DNA of 42,414 nt, from NCBI RefSeq assembly GCF_035989265.1, contig NZ_JAYKZX010000002.1:1-42414 (forward strand), written 5' to 3'. Below, one piece after another: positions 8,013 to 16,264 of the stretch. Made by a program: the position numbers and the translations under genes. This stretch comes from Sphingobium sp. HWE2-09 (GTDB lineage Bacteria > Pseudomonadota > Alphaproteobacteria > Sphingomonadales > Sphingomonadaceae). The notes beneath the pieces are model-generated. The model did no database searches. It saw only the letters and a program-made list of their open reading frames with translations, and was not told the origin of the DNA. Positions within the stretch are counted from its first letter, which is position 1. Each line of letters opens with the position of its first letter.

Positions 8013-11000
8013 TTATCCAATAAAGCCATAGAACAGATTTTCCAGCGCGTGCATAGAATAATGGTTGTTGGTATAATCCCAGGCATTGCGGGCGCGGGCG
8101 GCCGCTTCGTTGCGGTCGGTCAGGGCTTGGACGACGGCATCGGCGAAGGTGTCCGCTTCGCTGGCCAGGAACATCAGTGCTTCGGGGTCCTGCAACCCCT
8201 GCGCGCCGATCGGCGTCGTCACCAGCGGCACGCCCGAAGCCATGGCTTCGATCACCTTGCCCTTGACCCCGCCGCCAAAGCGCAGCGGCGCGATCACCAG
8301 AGAAGTTTCCGCATAGAGGGTCGACAGGCGATCGTCGCTGACGAAGCCGGCGACTTCCACCCCGTCGCCTTCCAACGCCAGGATGCTCTCGGGCGCATTG
8401 GACCCCACGATGGTCAGATGCACCTGGCCTAGCCTTGCCTTGACGATCGGCAGGATGTTCTGGACGAACCAGATGATGCCGTCGGCATTGGGGGTGTGGT
8501 TGAAACCGCCCACGAACAGCAGGTTGAACGCCGTCTTCTGCGCGATGGTGCCCAGCATCTGCCCGCTCAGCGCGAACATCTCCTTTTCAAAGGCATAGAC
8601 CGGCAACGCCCTGTAGGTGCGATTGCCGCCCAGTTGCTGCTCGACCAGATCGACTTCGCTCTGGTCGGGATACAGCACGACATCGGCCTGCGCACAGACA
8701 TCGAGTTCCTGGCTGCGCATCAGGCGGATGTCCACGTCGGAGACCGCTTCGCCCACGGACTGTGCCGTCATCAGGCGCTTGAAGTGCAGATCATGCCCAT
8801 AATAGATGATCTTGATCGCCTCGTTCGTCGCCCGGATGGTCTTCAGGTAATTGGGCGCGATATGCGGCCTGTTGACGAAGACGGCATCGTAAAGATCGCT
8901 GCGCGCCTGCAGAAATTCGCCGAACTTATCGCGATATTCGCCGCCATAAATGACTTCGATGCCCATTTCCTGCAGCGTGGGCGTATATTGCGGGTCGCGC
9001 CACAGATTGTCGGGCCAGAACGTCACGGCATAGCCTTGGCTCAACAGCGCCTTGATGCACATGAAGGTCGAACGCGATCCGGCATCGCGGTCCCATTGGG
9101 GCACATAATGGTCGATCACCAGCACATGCTTCTTGCCGAAGGACCGGTCGCGCGCGCGCAGCACATTCTGCGCGTTGGGGAAATGGTCGCGTTCCAGCAC
9201 CGACCGCCAGCGTTCAAGGAAGGTCGCCTGGTTCTTGACCTGATAGGCCTTGATCCCGGAATTGAGGTCGCGGCCATGGCTGCGACCTTCATGGTGCAGC
9301 ACTTCCGACGCCGGGTTCAGCACGGTGCGATAGCCCGCCTCGCGCAGGCGGAACGCGATATCGGCGTCCTCGCAATAGGCCGGCGCGTAGATTTCGTCGA
9401 AACCGCCCATGGTGCGCCAGATCTCGGTCGGGATGGCGATCGCCGCGCCGGAGATATAGTCGACGTCCTTGAGATAGTTGAACTCGGCCGCGCGGGCATT
9501 GGCGCCGCGCCCGAAATTCCACGCCGAACCGTCGTTCCAGTAGATGCCGCCCGCTTCCTGCAGGGTACCGTCCCAGCTGATGAGCTTGGACCCGGCCAGG
9601 CCGACCCCCTCATGGACCTCGAACGTGTCGAGCAGGGCGTCGAGCCAGAAGGGCATGACCAGCGTGTCGTTGTTGAGCAGGATGACATGGCGACCACGGG
9701 CCTGCTTCGCCGCTTCGTTGCAATTGCCCACGAAACCATAATTGCGGGGCTGGCGCAGATAGCGCACGACGCCGCCCAAGGTGGCGATGAGCTGCGGGGT
9801 CGCATCGCTCGATCCGTCGTCGGCGACGATGATCTCATAGGATGCGGACGCCCTGTCTTCCAGCACCGAACAGATACACAGCAGCGTGTCGATCACATTA
9901 TTATAGACCGGGATGATGATCGAGGCGTCCGGTTGACCGGGCAGGGCGGCGACGCGCGCCGCCGACATCACCTTGATCCGGTCCGAAATCTGCCGACAAT
10001 GGCTGGAGGACGGGAAGGTTTCCGGCATGTCCTGATAGGCGGCCATCACCGAACAAAGATAGGTGTAGAGGTCGATTTCGCCTTCGTGGTGGCCTTCGAC
10101 CAGGAAGTCGCGCATTTTCTGCGGAATCCAGAAATCGTTCAGGCGCTCTGGCGGCCATTTCGGGGCCACGACCGTCGGTGCTGGCGCCGGGGCAGCCGGC
10201 GCCTGTGCTTCAGTTGCCGGAGCAGTCGGTGCCTGTGTTTCAGCCGCCTGTGTTTCAGCTGCCGGGGCTTCGGGCACCGGGGCTTCGGGCGTCGGCGCGG
10301 CGACCTCTTCGGGCAGGGGCGGCAGGGGCAGCGGCGGATTGTCCAGCATGAAGTCGAGCAGGCTCAGCGATCGGTCCGCGCCCGTCAGCAGCGTTTCCCA
10401 CGCCGGGTTGACGGACGAAAGCGGGATTTCGCGCTTTTCGGCGCGGCCATAGACGATATAATGGGTCAGGGGTTCAAGCCCGCCCTTCGCGACGTCGGGA
10501 TAGCGATCCAGATAGCTTTGCGGATTGAACAGCGGATTGGGCGCCCGCCCTTCGCGCCAGCCAAATTCCAGATAATGTTCGAGCGGGCTGATCGCCAGCG
10601 TCGGCAGCAGGTCACGATTCTGGTTCAGATACCAGTCGTTGAGGAAATAGGGGTGCGGATTGCGCCCTTCGCGCCAACCCATCTCCAGATAATGGCGCAG
10701 CGGGCAAACGCCTTCCGCCGCGACGTCGGGATTTTTCTGGAGATAATAGGAGGATGCGAACAGCGGATGCGGATCGAGCGTCCACAGGCTGGAATCGCGC
10801 AGATAGCGGCCCAGGCGCACGCCCTCGGCATAGGGCGATTGTTTGGCGAGCCATTGGCTGTCGAACAATTTCGTGCGGAAAGGCGCGGCGTCGCGATCGA
10901 ACTTCCGTCGCAACCGCTTGACCGCCAATTCCTGGACCGCGGGCCTTGGCTGGTGGACGATATGCGCCTGCACCTCTTCCGCCGCGTCGACGATCTGCTG

Positions 11001-13313
11001 GCGGATGGTGCCATGCACCTGGACGAAACGTTCCAGCTCCCTGCGCGCGATGGCCTGCTGCCTGCTGGCGGCCTTGGCGGCGATGGTTTGCGCCGGGCGC
11101 GACGGGCCGGACTGCAGGGTCGCGAGCGGGGCGGCGTGGGTTGCCTGTGCGACCCCGGCCTTTGCGATCCTGGCCTGCGCGGCATCCTGCTGCGCGCGAT
11201 CCAGCGCGGCGGTCGCCTCGGCCAGTTGCTGCCGCAGGGCTGCCATCTCCTGTTGGGTTTCTAGCTGCGTGCGCTCGACCCTGCCAGTCGCCTCGGCCAG
11301 CTGCTGCTGCAGAGCCGCGACATTATACTCGGTTTCCTGCTGCGCCCGTTCCAGGTCGGCGGTTGTATCCGCCAGTTGCTGGCGCAGGGTCGCCTCGTTA
11401 TTCTCGGCCGCCTGTTGCGCGCCTTCCAGCGTGGAGACCGCTTCGGCCAGTTGCTGCCGCAGCACCGCCATGTCCTGCTCGGACGTCGTCAGCGCGGCCC
11501 GTTCCGCTGCGATCTGCTCCCGGGCGGCATCGATTTCGCTGCGCGCCTGCTGGCTTTCCAGTTCCAGCACCGTCTGCGCGTCGGCCAGGTCCGCCTGGGC
11601 CTGGGCAAGCGCCGCACGGATCGCCGCGGCGTCTTCCTCGACCGTGGCGAGCCGGACCTCGACGACCTTGGCCGCCTCCAACTGGTCGCGCTGGGTCGCC
11701 ACCGTCTCACTGGCGTCATTCAACCGGCTCTGGATTTCGCGGCTCTGAGCCTGCTCCTGTGCAAGCCATCCCTGGCTCTCGGCCAGTTCGCGGGTTCGGT
11801 CCTCAAGCCGCGCGCGCAGGGTCTGGCCTTCGCTATGTTGCTGGGCCAGCTGGGCGGTGACGGTCGCCAGTTCGATGCTGACGCTGGTCAACTGCTCCTG
11901 CCGGGCTGCGACATCCTTCTGGGCCAGGTCCAGCTGGTCGCGCTGCGCCGCTATGATATGGTTGAACCCACCGATCTGCGCGCGCAGCCCTTCAGCTTCG
12001 CCGCGTTCGCGGCCCAGCTGGCCGTTGGCCTCCATCAGCTGCGAACCGAGACCCGATAGCTGTTCCTGCTGGGCGGCCGCCATCTTCTCGGCGGCGTCCA
12101 GCTTCGTGCGCAGGCTAGCGGCGTCGCGCTGTTCCCGGTCCAGCATGGCATTGACATTGACGAGGCGCAGCTGCGTCTCGGCCAGCTCCTCGCGCAACGC
12201 CGTCGACGTGCGTTCTGTCGTCGCTAGCGTTTCCGCCATCTCCTGCGCGGCATCCAGCTGGCTGCGCTGCGTCGCCATCAACTGGTTCAGGCCGAACAGC
12301 TTTTCGACGATGGCATCGGCGTCCGTCGCGACCATCGTGCCGGTCATCCGCGCCAGCAGGCGCGAAAAGGTCACGGTCGATGCCGCGTCCATGGTCAATT
12401 GATTATAGCGCGCGTCCAGTTGCGCCTTGTCGTTCAGCGCCTTGTCCAGGTCGGCCTGCAGCGTCTGCAGTTGCGCCTGCGCATGGCTGAGTTCGAGGCG
12501 CAGAAGCGCGTCGTCCTGGCCCGGTTCGCTCGTCTCCGTCGGGTCGCCGCCGACCTGGTCCAGCCATCGCGCCTCGTTGCGCGGCATGAACAGGCTTGCG
12601 CCTGTCTCTTCGGCGGACAGGGGTTTCATGGAACAGAGCGCGATGATCCGGTCGGGCTGGTCCGATATGATTTCATCGGCCCGAACTTCGGGAACGCCAT
12701 CCTTGACATCGCCCAGGAAGGTCATTGCGCTGGGCAGGTTCGCCCGCTGCTTGTTCTGGTTCAGGCGGAAACTGAGCGAAACCTTGCCCAGGCGCAGGCC
12801 GGTCAGTTGGACGTAGCCGAAATGCCGATTCAACATTTTGCGGAATTGCGCGGCAGGGCTAGCGCCGCTGTCCGACGACAGGGGCGCCTGTTCATGGCGC
12901 AGCGCATGGTTGGCGGGAACGCCGGACGCTGACGTGATGAAGAGGCCATCTTCCTTCAGCACGCGCTTCAATTCTAAGATGAAGCCCTTCTGATCCTGGG
13001 TCAGGGCCGTAACGTCGTTGCAGATGACCACATCGAAATGGCTGTCGTCGAAGGGCAGGTCGGCAAGGTCACTGGACAGGAACTGGATAGTCTTGGTCTG
13101 GCCGGCATGCTGCTTTTCCGCGTCGGCGATAACGGCCTTGTCGGCGCTGAGGATGGTCACGGACGCTGCGCGCTCGGCCAGCAGATATGTCCCATGGATC
13201 GCGCCGCCCACGACATCCAGGACACGCTTGCCTTCAACATGCTCACGACACAGCGTGTAACAGTGGAGATGTTCGTAACTAATCCGGCTTATGCGCTCCG
13301 CAGTATCCAACAT
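8013..13313 (-). CDS. Giant methyltransferase / coiled-coil / GT2 / GT4 fusion protein
   Basis: About 1766 residues. (1) An N-terminal SAM-methyltransferase-like domain, about 1-220, with GKRVLDVVGG, an FDVVICND segment and KEDGLFI. (2) A coiled coil of about 450 residues (about 265-715) rich in Gln, Ala and Leu, ending in four 25-residue repeats. (3) Three repeats of about 38 residues (about 850-965) with the pattern NPxxF..YL..NPDV....PL.HYLE.GWREGR. (4) A Pro/Ala-rich linker (about 990-1050). (5) A GT2 domain (about 1130-1370) with IIIPVYNN, ADDGSSDAT and the LLNND metal motif. (6) A C-terminal GT4-like domain (about 1390-1766) with LLFVGGFNHTPNADG and a GGVKGKVIEAMASG donor segment. ATG 13313 is preferred because AAGGA lies 6 nt upstream; ATG 13331 is possible. 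It follows kpsEMT on the same strand, so it probably builds, and perhaps caps, the exported glycan. Confidence 0.9.
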   Translation of the reverse strand: MLDTAERISRISYEHLHCYTLCREHVEGKRVLDVVGGAIHGTYLLAERAASVTILSADKAVIADAEKQHAGQTKTIQFLSSDLADLPFDDSHFDVVICNDVTALTQDQKGFILELKRVLKEDGLFITSASGVPANHALRHEQAPLSSDSGASPAAQFRKMLNRHFGYVQLTGLRLGKVSLSFRLNQNKQRANLPSAMTFLGDVKDGVPEVRADEIISDQPDRIIALCSMKPLSAEETGASLFMPRNEARWLDQVGGDPTETSEPGQDDALLRLELSHAQAQLQTLQADLDKALNDKAQLDARYNQLTMDAASTVTFSRLLARMTGTMVATDADAIVEKLFGLNQLMATQRSQLDAAQEMAETLATTERTSTALREELAETQLRLVNVNAMLDREQRDAASLRTKLDAAEKMAAAQQEQLSGLGSQLMEANGQLGRERGEAEGLRAQIGGFNHIIAAQRDQLDLAQKDVAARQEQLTSVSIELATVTAQLAQQHSEGQTLRARLEDRTRELAESQGWLAQEQAQSREIQSRLNDASETVATQRDQLEAAKVVEVRLATVEEDAAAIRAALAQAQADLADAQTVLELESQQARSEIDAAREQIAAERAALTTSEQDMAVLRQQLAEAVSTLEGAQQAAENNEATLRQQLADTTADLERAQQETEYNVAALQQQLAEATGRVERTQLETQQEMAALRQQLAEATAALDRAQQDAAQARIAKAGVAQATHAAPLATLQSGPSRPAQTIAAKAASRQQAIARRELERFVQVHGTIRQQIVDAAEEVQAHIVHQPRPAVQELAVKRLRRKFDRDAAPFRTKLFDSQWLAKQSPYAEGVRLGRYLRDSSLWTLDPHPLFASSYYLQKNPDVAAEGVCPLRHYLEMGWREGRNPHPYFLNDWYLNQNRDLLPTLAISPLEHYLEFGWREGRAPNPLFNPQSYLDRYPDVAKGGLEPLTHYIVYGRAEKREIPLSSVNPAWETLLTGADRSLSLLDFMLDNPPLPLPPLPEEVAAPTPEAPVPEAPAAETQAAETQAPTAPATEAQAPAAPAPAPTVVAPKWPPERLNDFWIPQKMRDFLVEGHHEGEIDLYTYLCSVMAAYQDMPETFPSSSHCRQISDRIKVMSAARVAALPGQPDASIIIPVYNNVIDTLLCICSVLEDRASASYEIIVADDGSSDATPQLIATLGGVVRYLRQPRNYGFVGNCNEAAKQARGRHVILLNNDTLVMPFWLDALLDTFEVHEGVGLAGSKLISWDGTLQEAGGIYWNDGSAWNFGRGANARAAEFNYLKDVDYISGAAIAIPTEIWRTMGGFDEIYAPAYCEDADIAFRLREAGYRTVLNPASEVLHHEGRSHGRDLNSGIKAYQVKNQATFLERWRSVLERDHFPNAQNVLRARDRSFGKKHVLVIDHYVPQWDRDAGSRSTFMCIKALLSQGYAVTFWPDNLWRDPQYTPTLQEMGIEVIYGGEYRDKFGEFLQARSDLYDAVFVNRPHIAPNYLKTIRATNEAIKIIYYGHDLHFKRLMTAQSVGEAVSDVDIRLMRSQELDVCAQADVVLYPDQSEVDLVEQQLGGNRTYRALPVYAFEKEMFALSGQMLGTIAQKTAFNLLFVGGFNHTPNADGIIWFVQNILPIVKARLGQVHLTIVGSNAPESILALEGDGVEVAGFVSDDRLSTLYAETSLVIAPLRFGGGVKGKVIEAMASGVPLVTTPIGAQGLQDPEALMFLASEADTFADAVVQALTDRNEAAARARNAWDYTNNHYSMHALENLFYGFIG
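11160..11459 (-). repeat. Four tandem 75-bp repeats coding 25-residue coiled-coil units
   Basis: The motif GCCAGTTGCT or a one-base variant recurs at 11221, 11296, 11371 and 11446, exactly 75 bp apart. On the coding strand each unit starts RQQLAEA or a close variant and contains LERAQQ-like sequence. Twenty-five residues are not a whole number of heptads (7+7+11), so the units probably mix heptads and one hendecad. Tandem identity makes the coiled coil able to lengthen or shorten by recombination. Confidence 0.8.
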
Positions 13314-13434
13314 TTCCCGTCCTTGTGACATTATGTATACGGCCTCGCCTTTGTCATTTTTTTATATATCTTATGTGAAACAATACCAAAATTGGCGGAT
13401 TTTGTATAAAAATCTGGGATTTTCCAATTAGGCA

Positions 13435-13453
13435 AATTTGTCATCGACAAATT
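13435..13453. terminator. Possible hairpin terminator downstream of kpsT
   Basis: Inverted repeat AATTTGTC-ATC-GACAAATT in the AT-rich 157-bp gap between the kpsT-like stop (13471) and the giant transferase start. The stem is weak and there is no clear T-run, so it may only attenuate transcription into the giant gene, or act as a regulator site. Confidence 0.3.
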
Positions 13454-13470
13454 ATATCTATAAAATAAAT

Positions 13471-14118
13471 CTACAGGGTTGAATAATATTCTATTGCCGT
13501 GTCGATGTCGTCATAAATGGCTGCATCGCCTTTGTGAATAACGACGGCCTTGGTGCAGAATTGTTTGACGAAATCCATACTGTGGGATGCGACGATCATG
13601 CCTCGGTCGGTACGTTTTTCGAACATCTCTTCCTGGCATTTGCGCTGGAAATTCTGATCACCCACCAGAATGACCTCGTCGATCAGATAACAGTTGAACT
13701 CGATCGCCAGCGACAGCGCGAAGGCGAGACGGGCGCGCATCCCCGATGAATAGGTCTTCACCGGCATCCGCAACTGCCGACCCAGTTCGGTGAATTCCTC
13801 CACGAACTGCCGGACCCGGTCATAGTCGCGCTGATAGATGCGGGCGATGAAGCGGGTATTGTCATAACCGGTCAGACTGCCCTGAAACGCGCCGGTAAAC
13901 CCCAGCGGCCAGGATACCGACATCTTGCGGACGATCCTGCCGGAGGTTGGCAGTTCCACCCCGCCGATCAGCTTGATCAGCGTGCTCTTGCCCGCGCCGT
14001 TGCGGCCCAGCAATGCGATCCGTTCGCCCGGCTGCACGACCAAGTCGATACCGTTCAGAACCTGCTTGTGCTGGCCATGATGCTTGTAGGATTTGGTGAC
14101 ATTGTCGCAAATGATCAT
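13471..14118 (-). CDS. kpsT: Capsule/polysaccharide ABC transporter ATP-binding protein (KpsT-like)
   Basis: A 215-residue ATPase with Walker A GRNGAGKST (38-46), the divergent signature YSSGMR (123-128), Walker B YLIDE (144-148) and switch His179. The SGMR signature and short length are typical of the KpsT/Wzt group that powers export of finished polysaccharide. There is no C-terminal carbohydrate-binding extension as found in Wzt of the E. coli O9a type, so recognition of a capped chain end by this subunit is not expected. ATG 14118 is chosen because it overlaps the permease stop in an ATGA junction; the longer frame upstream is a shadow of the permease. It works with the next upstream gene as the inner-membrane transporter. 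Confidence 0.93.
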   Translation of the reverse strand: MIICDNVTKSYKHHGQHKQVLNGIDLVVQPGERIALLGRNGAGKSTLIKLIGGVELPTSGRIVRKMSVSWPLGFTGAFQGSLTGYDNTRFIARIYQRDYDRVRQFVEEFTELGRQLRMPVKTYSSGMRARLAFALSLAIEFNCYLIDEVILVGDQNFQRKCQEEMFEKRTDRGMIVASHSMDFVKQFCTKAVVIHKGDAAIYDDIDTAIEYYSTL

Positions 14119-14912
14119 TCGACGCTCAACTTCCTGCGCACGACCCGACACAGGATCAGCCCGAACACCATGCAGACGACCGAACAGCCGATGGGATTCC
14201 AGATATTGTAATAGGCCGTTATATCCGCCCCCCAGATGCCCTTGCGCATCATTTCCATGCAATTCACGAACGGCGACAGCAGCAGATAGGGGCGCACACT
14301 GGGATGCGCCCAAGATACCAGATAGAGCAACCCGGAAAAGGGGATCATGACATAAGTCGTGACCGGCACGAACTTTTCCATCGCTTCCGACATTTCGGAC
14401 AAGGGCGCGATGATCAGGCACAACGACAGACAGAATAGGGCGTAGAGAAACCAGCCCGCGATCAGCAATCCGACATCGTCGGGAATAGGAAATTCGCCGA
14501 CGAAATACAGCACCACGGCCATGAAGACATAGGCCATCATCCCGCCCAGCAGTTCGATGATGAACCGGGCGAAGATGAAATCTACGACCTTGATCTGACG
14601 ATGGTATAACAGGCTCTGGTTGACGGTGAACACCGCCACGCTGCGCGACACGCTGTGCCGGAACAGGGTGATGGGGATATAGCCCGTCGCTACGAAGGCC
14701 ATAATGCCCATTCCATGTTCGGTCGCGCCATGGGTGAAATGCCAGATGATGCCGACCAGGCCGCCGAATAGCAGCGGTTCGGCCATGATCCACAGAAAGC
14801 CGATATTTTCCCGACCGAAACGGGTGATCAACTCACGGATCATCAACGCATGGATGACGCGGACCTGGATAGCCCAGCCATTACGAAGCTTATGCAGGCC
14901 GCCTTCCGCCAT
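14115..14912 (-). CDS. kpsM: Polysaccharide ABC transporter permease (KpsM-like, ABC-2 type)
   Basis: A 265-residue inner-membrane protein with about six hydrophobic segments and the ABC-2 region FGRENIGFLWIMAEPLLF near the N-terminus (about 35-52), the coupling area before the first membrane span. Length equals that of KpsM proteins. The start at 14912 follows the kpsE stop by one base (TGA-C-ATG) and is preferred over an upstream frame that is a shadow of kpsE. With the KpsT-like ATPase, to which it is translationally coupled, it should move a lipid-linked or nascent polysaccharide across the inner membrane. Confidence 0.92.
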   Translation of the reverse strand: MAEGGLHKLRNGWAIQVRVIHALMIRELITRFGRENIGFLWIMAEPLLFGGLVGIIWHFTHGATEHGMGIMAFVATGYIPITLFRHSVSRSVAVFTVNQSLLYHRQIKVVDFIFARFIIELLGGMMAYVFMAVVLYFVGEFPIPDDVGLLIAGWFLYALFCLSLCLIIAPLSEMSEAMEKFVPVTTYVMIPFSGLLYLVSWAHPSVRPYLLLSPFVNCMEMMRKGIWGADITAYYNIWNPIGCSVVCMVFGLILCRVVRRKLSVE

Positions 14913-14913
14913 G

Positions 14914-16068
14914 TCAGTCGTCCGATGCGTGCTCGAGAATGCCGATCCTGAACATCCACATGATGAAATACAGGCACAGCGCGGCGGCAAAGACGGTGAT
15001 GATGTTGATCAGCCGCTTGGGCAGCAGCGGCGTGTCGGGCAGGTTGGGATTGACCACGCGTTCCAGATAGAATTGCTGGCGCTGCGCTTCCGACCGGGCT
15101 TGTACCAGCGCGGCATTGGCCGCATTCAAACTCTGGGTCGAAAATTCCTGTTCCACCAGCAGATTTTCATAGCCGCCCATCTTGGACGCGATGCCGTTGC
15201 CATTGCCTACGACCCGGCTGTCCTGCCCGGCAATCTGCACCGAAATGGCGTTGATGCGGTTGCGCAGCGCGGGGATGGATGGATTGTTCGGCGCCACCTG
15301 CCGCATCAGGTCCAGTTGCGCCTGCAGCGTAGCCCGTTCGGCCACCATGGCGTTGGCGATTTCCAACACACCGCCCGCTTGCTTGCTGGGATCGATCAGC
15401 GCCTGGCTGTTGCGATATTGCGAGAGGAGCAGGCGCGCGCTCCTGGCGCGCTCGGTGGCCAGCGCGACCTGCGCCTGCGCTTCGGCGATGCCCTTGCTCT
15501 GCGCCCGGGTATTGAGGCGGTTGACCAGCGCTTCGCTCAGTTCCAGCAGCTGCCGGTTGATGACATAGGCATCCTGGGGCGTGAACGCCTTGACCTTGAT
15601 CGTCGCCGTGCCCGTTTCGCTGTCCATCCGCGGATCGACCATCTTGTCGTAGAATTTGAACAGGCTTTCAAAGCTGTGATCGCCAAAAGGCATCGGGAAA
15701 CGGCTCAGGAAATCGGCCTGGGACGTCGAAAAACGCTCCCGGATCTGAATGTCCTTTTCCAGTTCCTTGAGCGCGTCGCGCGACCGCACATAGGCCAGCA
15801 CTTCGTTCGCCTGCTCCTGCCCGCTCGACAGGCCCGTCGTCTGCACCAGATTGGCCAGCGACGACGTTTGCGACCGCTTCTGGTCCGGGCTCTTGATCGT
15901 GAACCGCGATTCCGAAATATAGATATCGGAGGCGATCAGGCCGTAATAGAGGATAGCTAGGACGGTCGGCAGGACGACGCAAAGCAGGAACATGCGCCGT
16001 TTCTTGAACCATTGCAGGGGCGTTTCGTGACGAACCGGCGTCTCGGCGTCGAGGGAGATGGCGTTCAT
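14914..16068 (-). CDS. kpsE: Capsule polysaccharide export inner-membrane protein (KpsE/Wzz-like)
   Basis: A 384-residue polysaccharide co-polymerase. A membrane span at about 27-50 (FLLCVVLPTVLAILYYGLI), then a periplasmic ESRFTIKSP start, a long helical region (about 150-340) and a second span at about 355-375 just before the C-terminus. This is the KpsE/BexC/CtrB layout: a periplasmic adaptor linking the KpsMT transporter to an outer-membrane KpsD/Wza channel. The partner lipoprotein gene lies divergently 196 bp away. The start codon lacks a strong ribosome site but is the only one that keeps the cytoplasmic tail and first span. Confidence 0.92.
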   Translation of the reverse strand: MNAISLDAETPVRHETPLQWFKKRRMFLLCVVLPTVLAILYYGLIASDIYISESRFTIKSPDQKRSQTSSLANLVQTTGLSSGQEQANEVLAYVRSRDALKELEKDIQIRERFSTSQADFLSRFPMPFGDHSFESLFKFYDKMVDPRMDSETGTATIKVKAFTPQDAYVINRQLLELSEALVNRLNTRAQSKGIAEAQAQVALATERARSARLLLSQYRNSQALIDPSKQAGGVLEIANAMVAERATLQAQLDLMRQVAPNNPSIPALRNRINAISVQIAGQDSRVVGNGNGIASKMGGYENLLVEQEFSTQSLNAANAALVQARSEAQRQQFYLERVVNPNLPDTPLLPKRLINIITVFAAALCLYFIMWMFRIGILEHASDD

Positions 16069-16103
16069 AAATTTGTGCAGCGCCTCAAGGGTAACCTAAA
16101 CGC

Positions 16104-16138
16104 CCTTGCGCTAGGCTAACATGGCTCTAGGCGCAAGG
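16104..16138. promoter_or_regulatory. Inverted repeat in the divergent kpsE-kpsD control region
   Basis: CCTTGCGCTAG and CTAGGCGCAAGG are complementary except for one bulged base, separated by 12 bp. The repeat lies 35 bp upstream of kpsE in the 196-bp region that must hold the promoters of both divergent export operons. It is a plausible shared operator; no cognate regulator is coded here. Confidence 0.4.
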
Positions 16139-16264
16139 CCAAGAAGCGTGCGGCGCCCGGCGCGAAGCATAAATTGGTGCACGCGCGAGAGGAACTATTG
16201 TCCATTCTTGGATCGCAATGCTAAGGCGTCTCGCTAATAAGCCGCAGCCTTTGAGATATTATCC

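Noticed and set aside
8496..11264. Open frame of 922 codons on the plus strand
   Set aside because: It is exactly antisense to the giant transferase; high GC and its third-base bias remove stops from this frame. No motif or ribosome site.
11160..11459. Tandem repeats as a CRISPR array
   Set aside because: The repeats are in frame inside a coding region, have no unique spacers and no cas genes are present.
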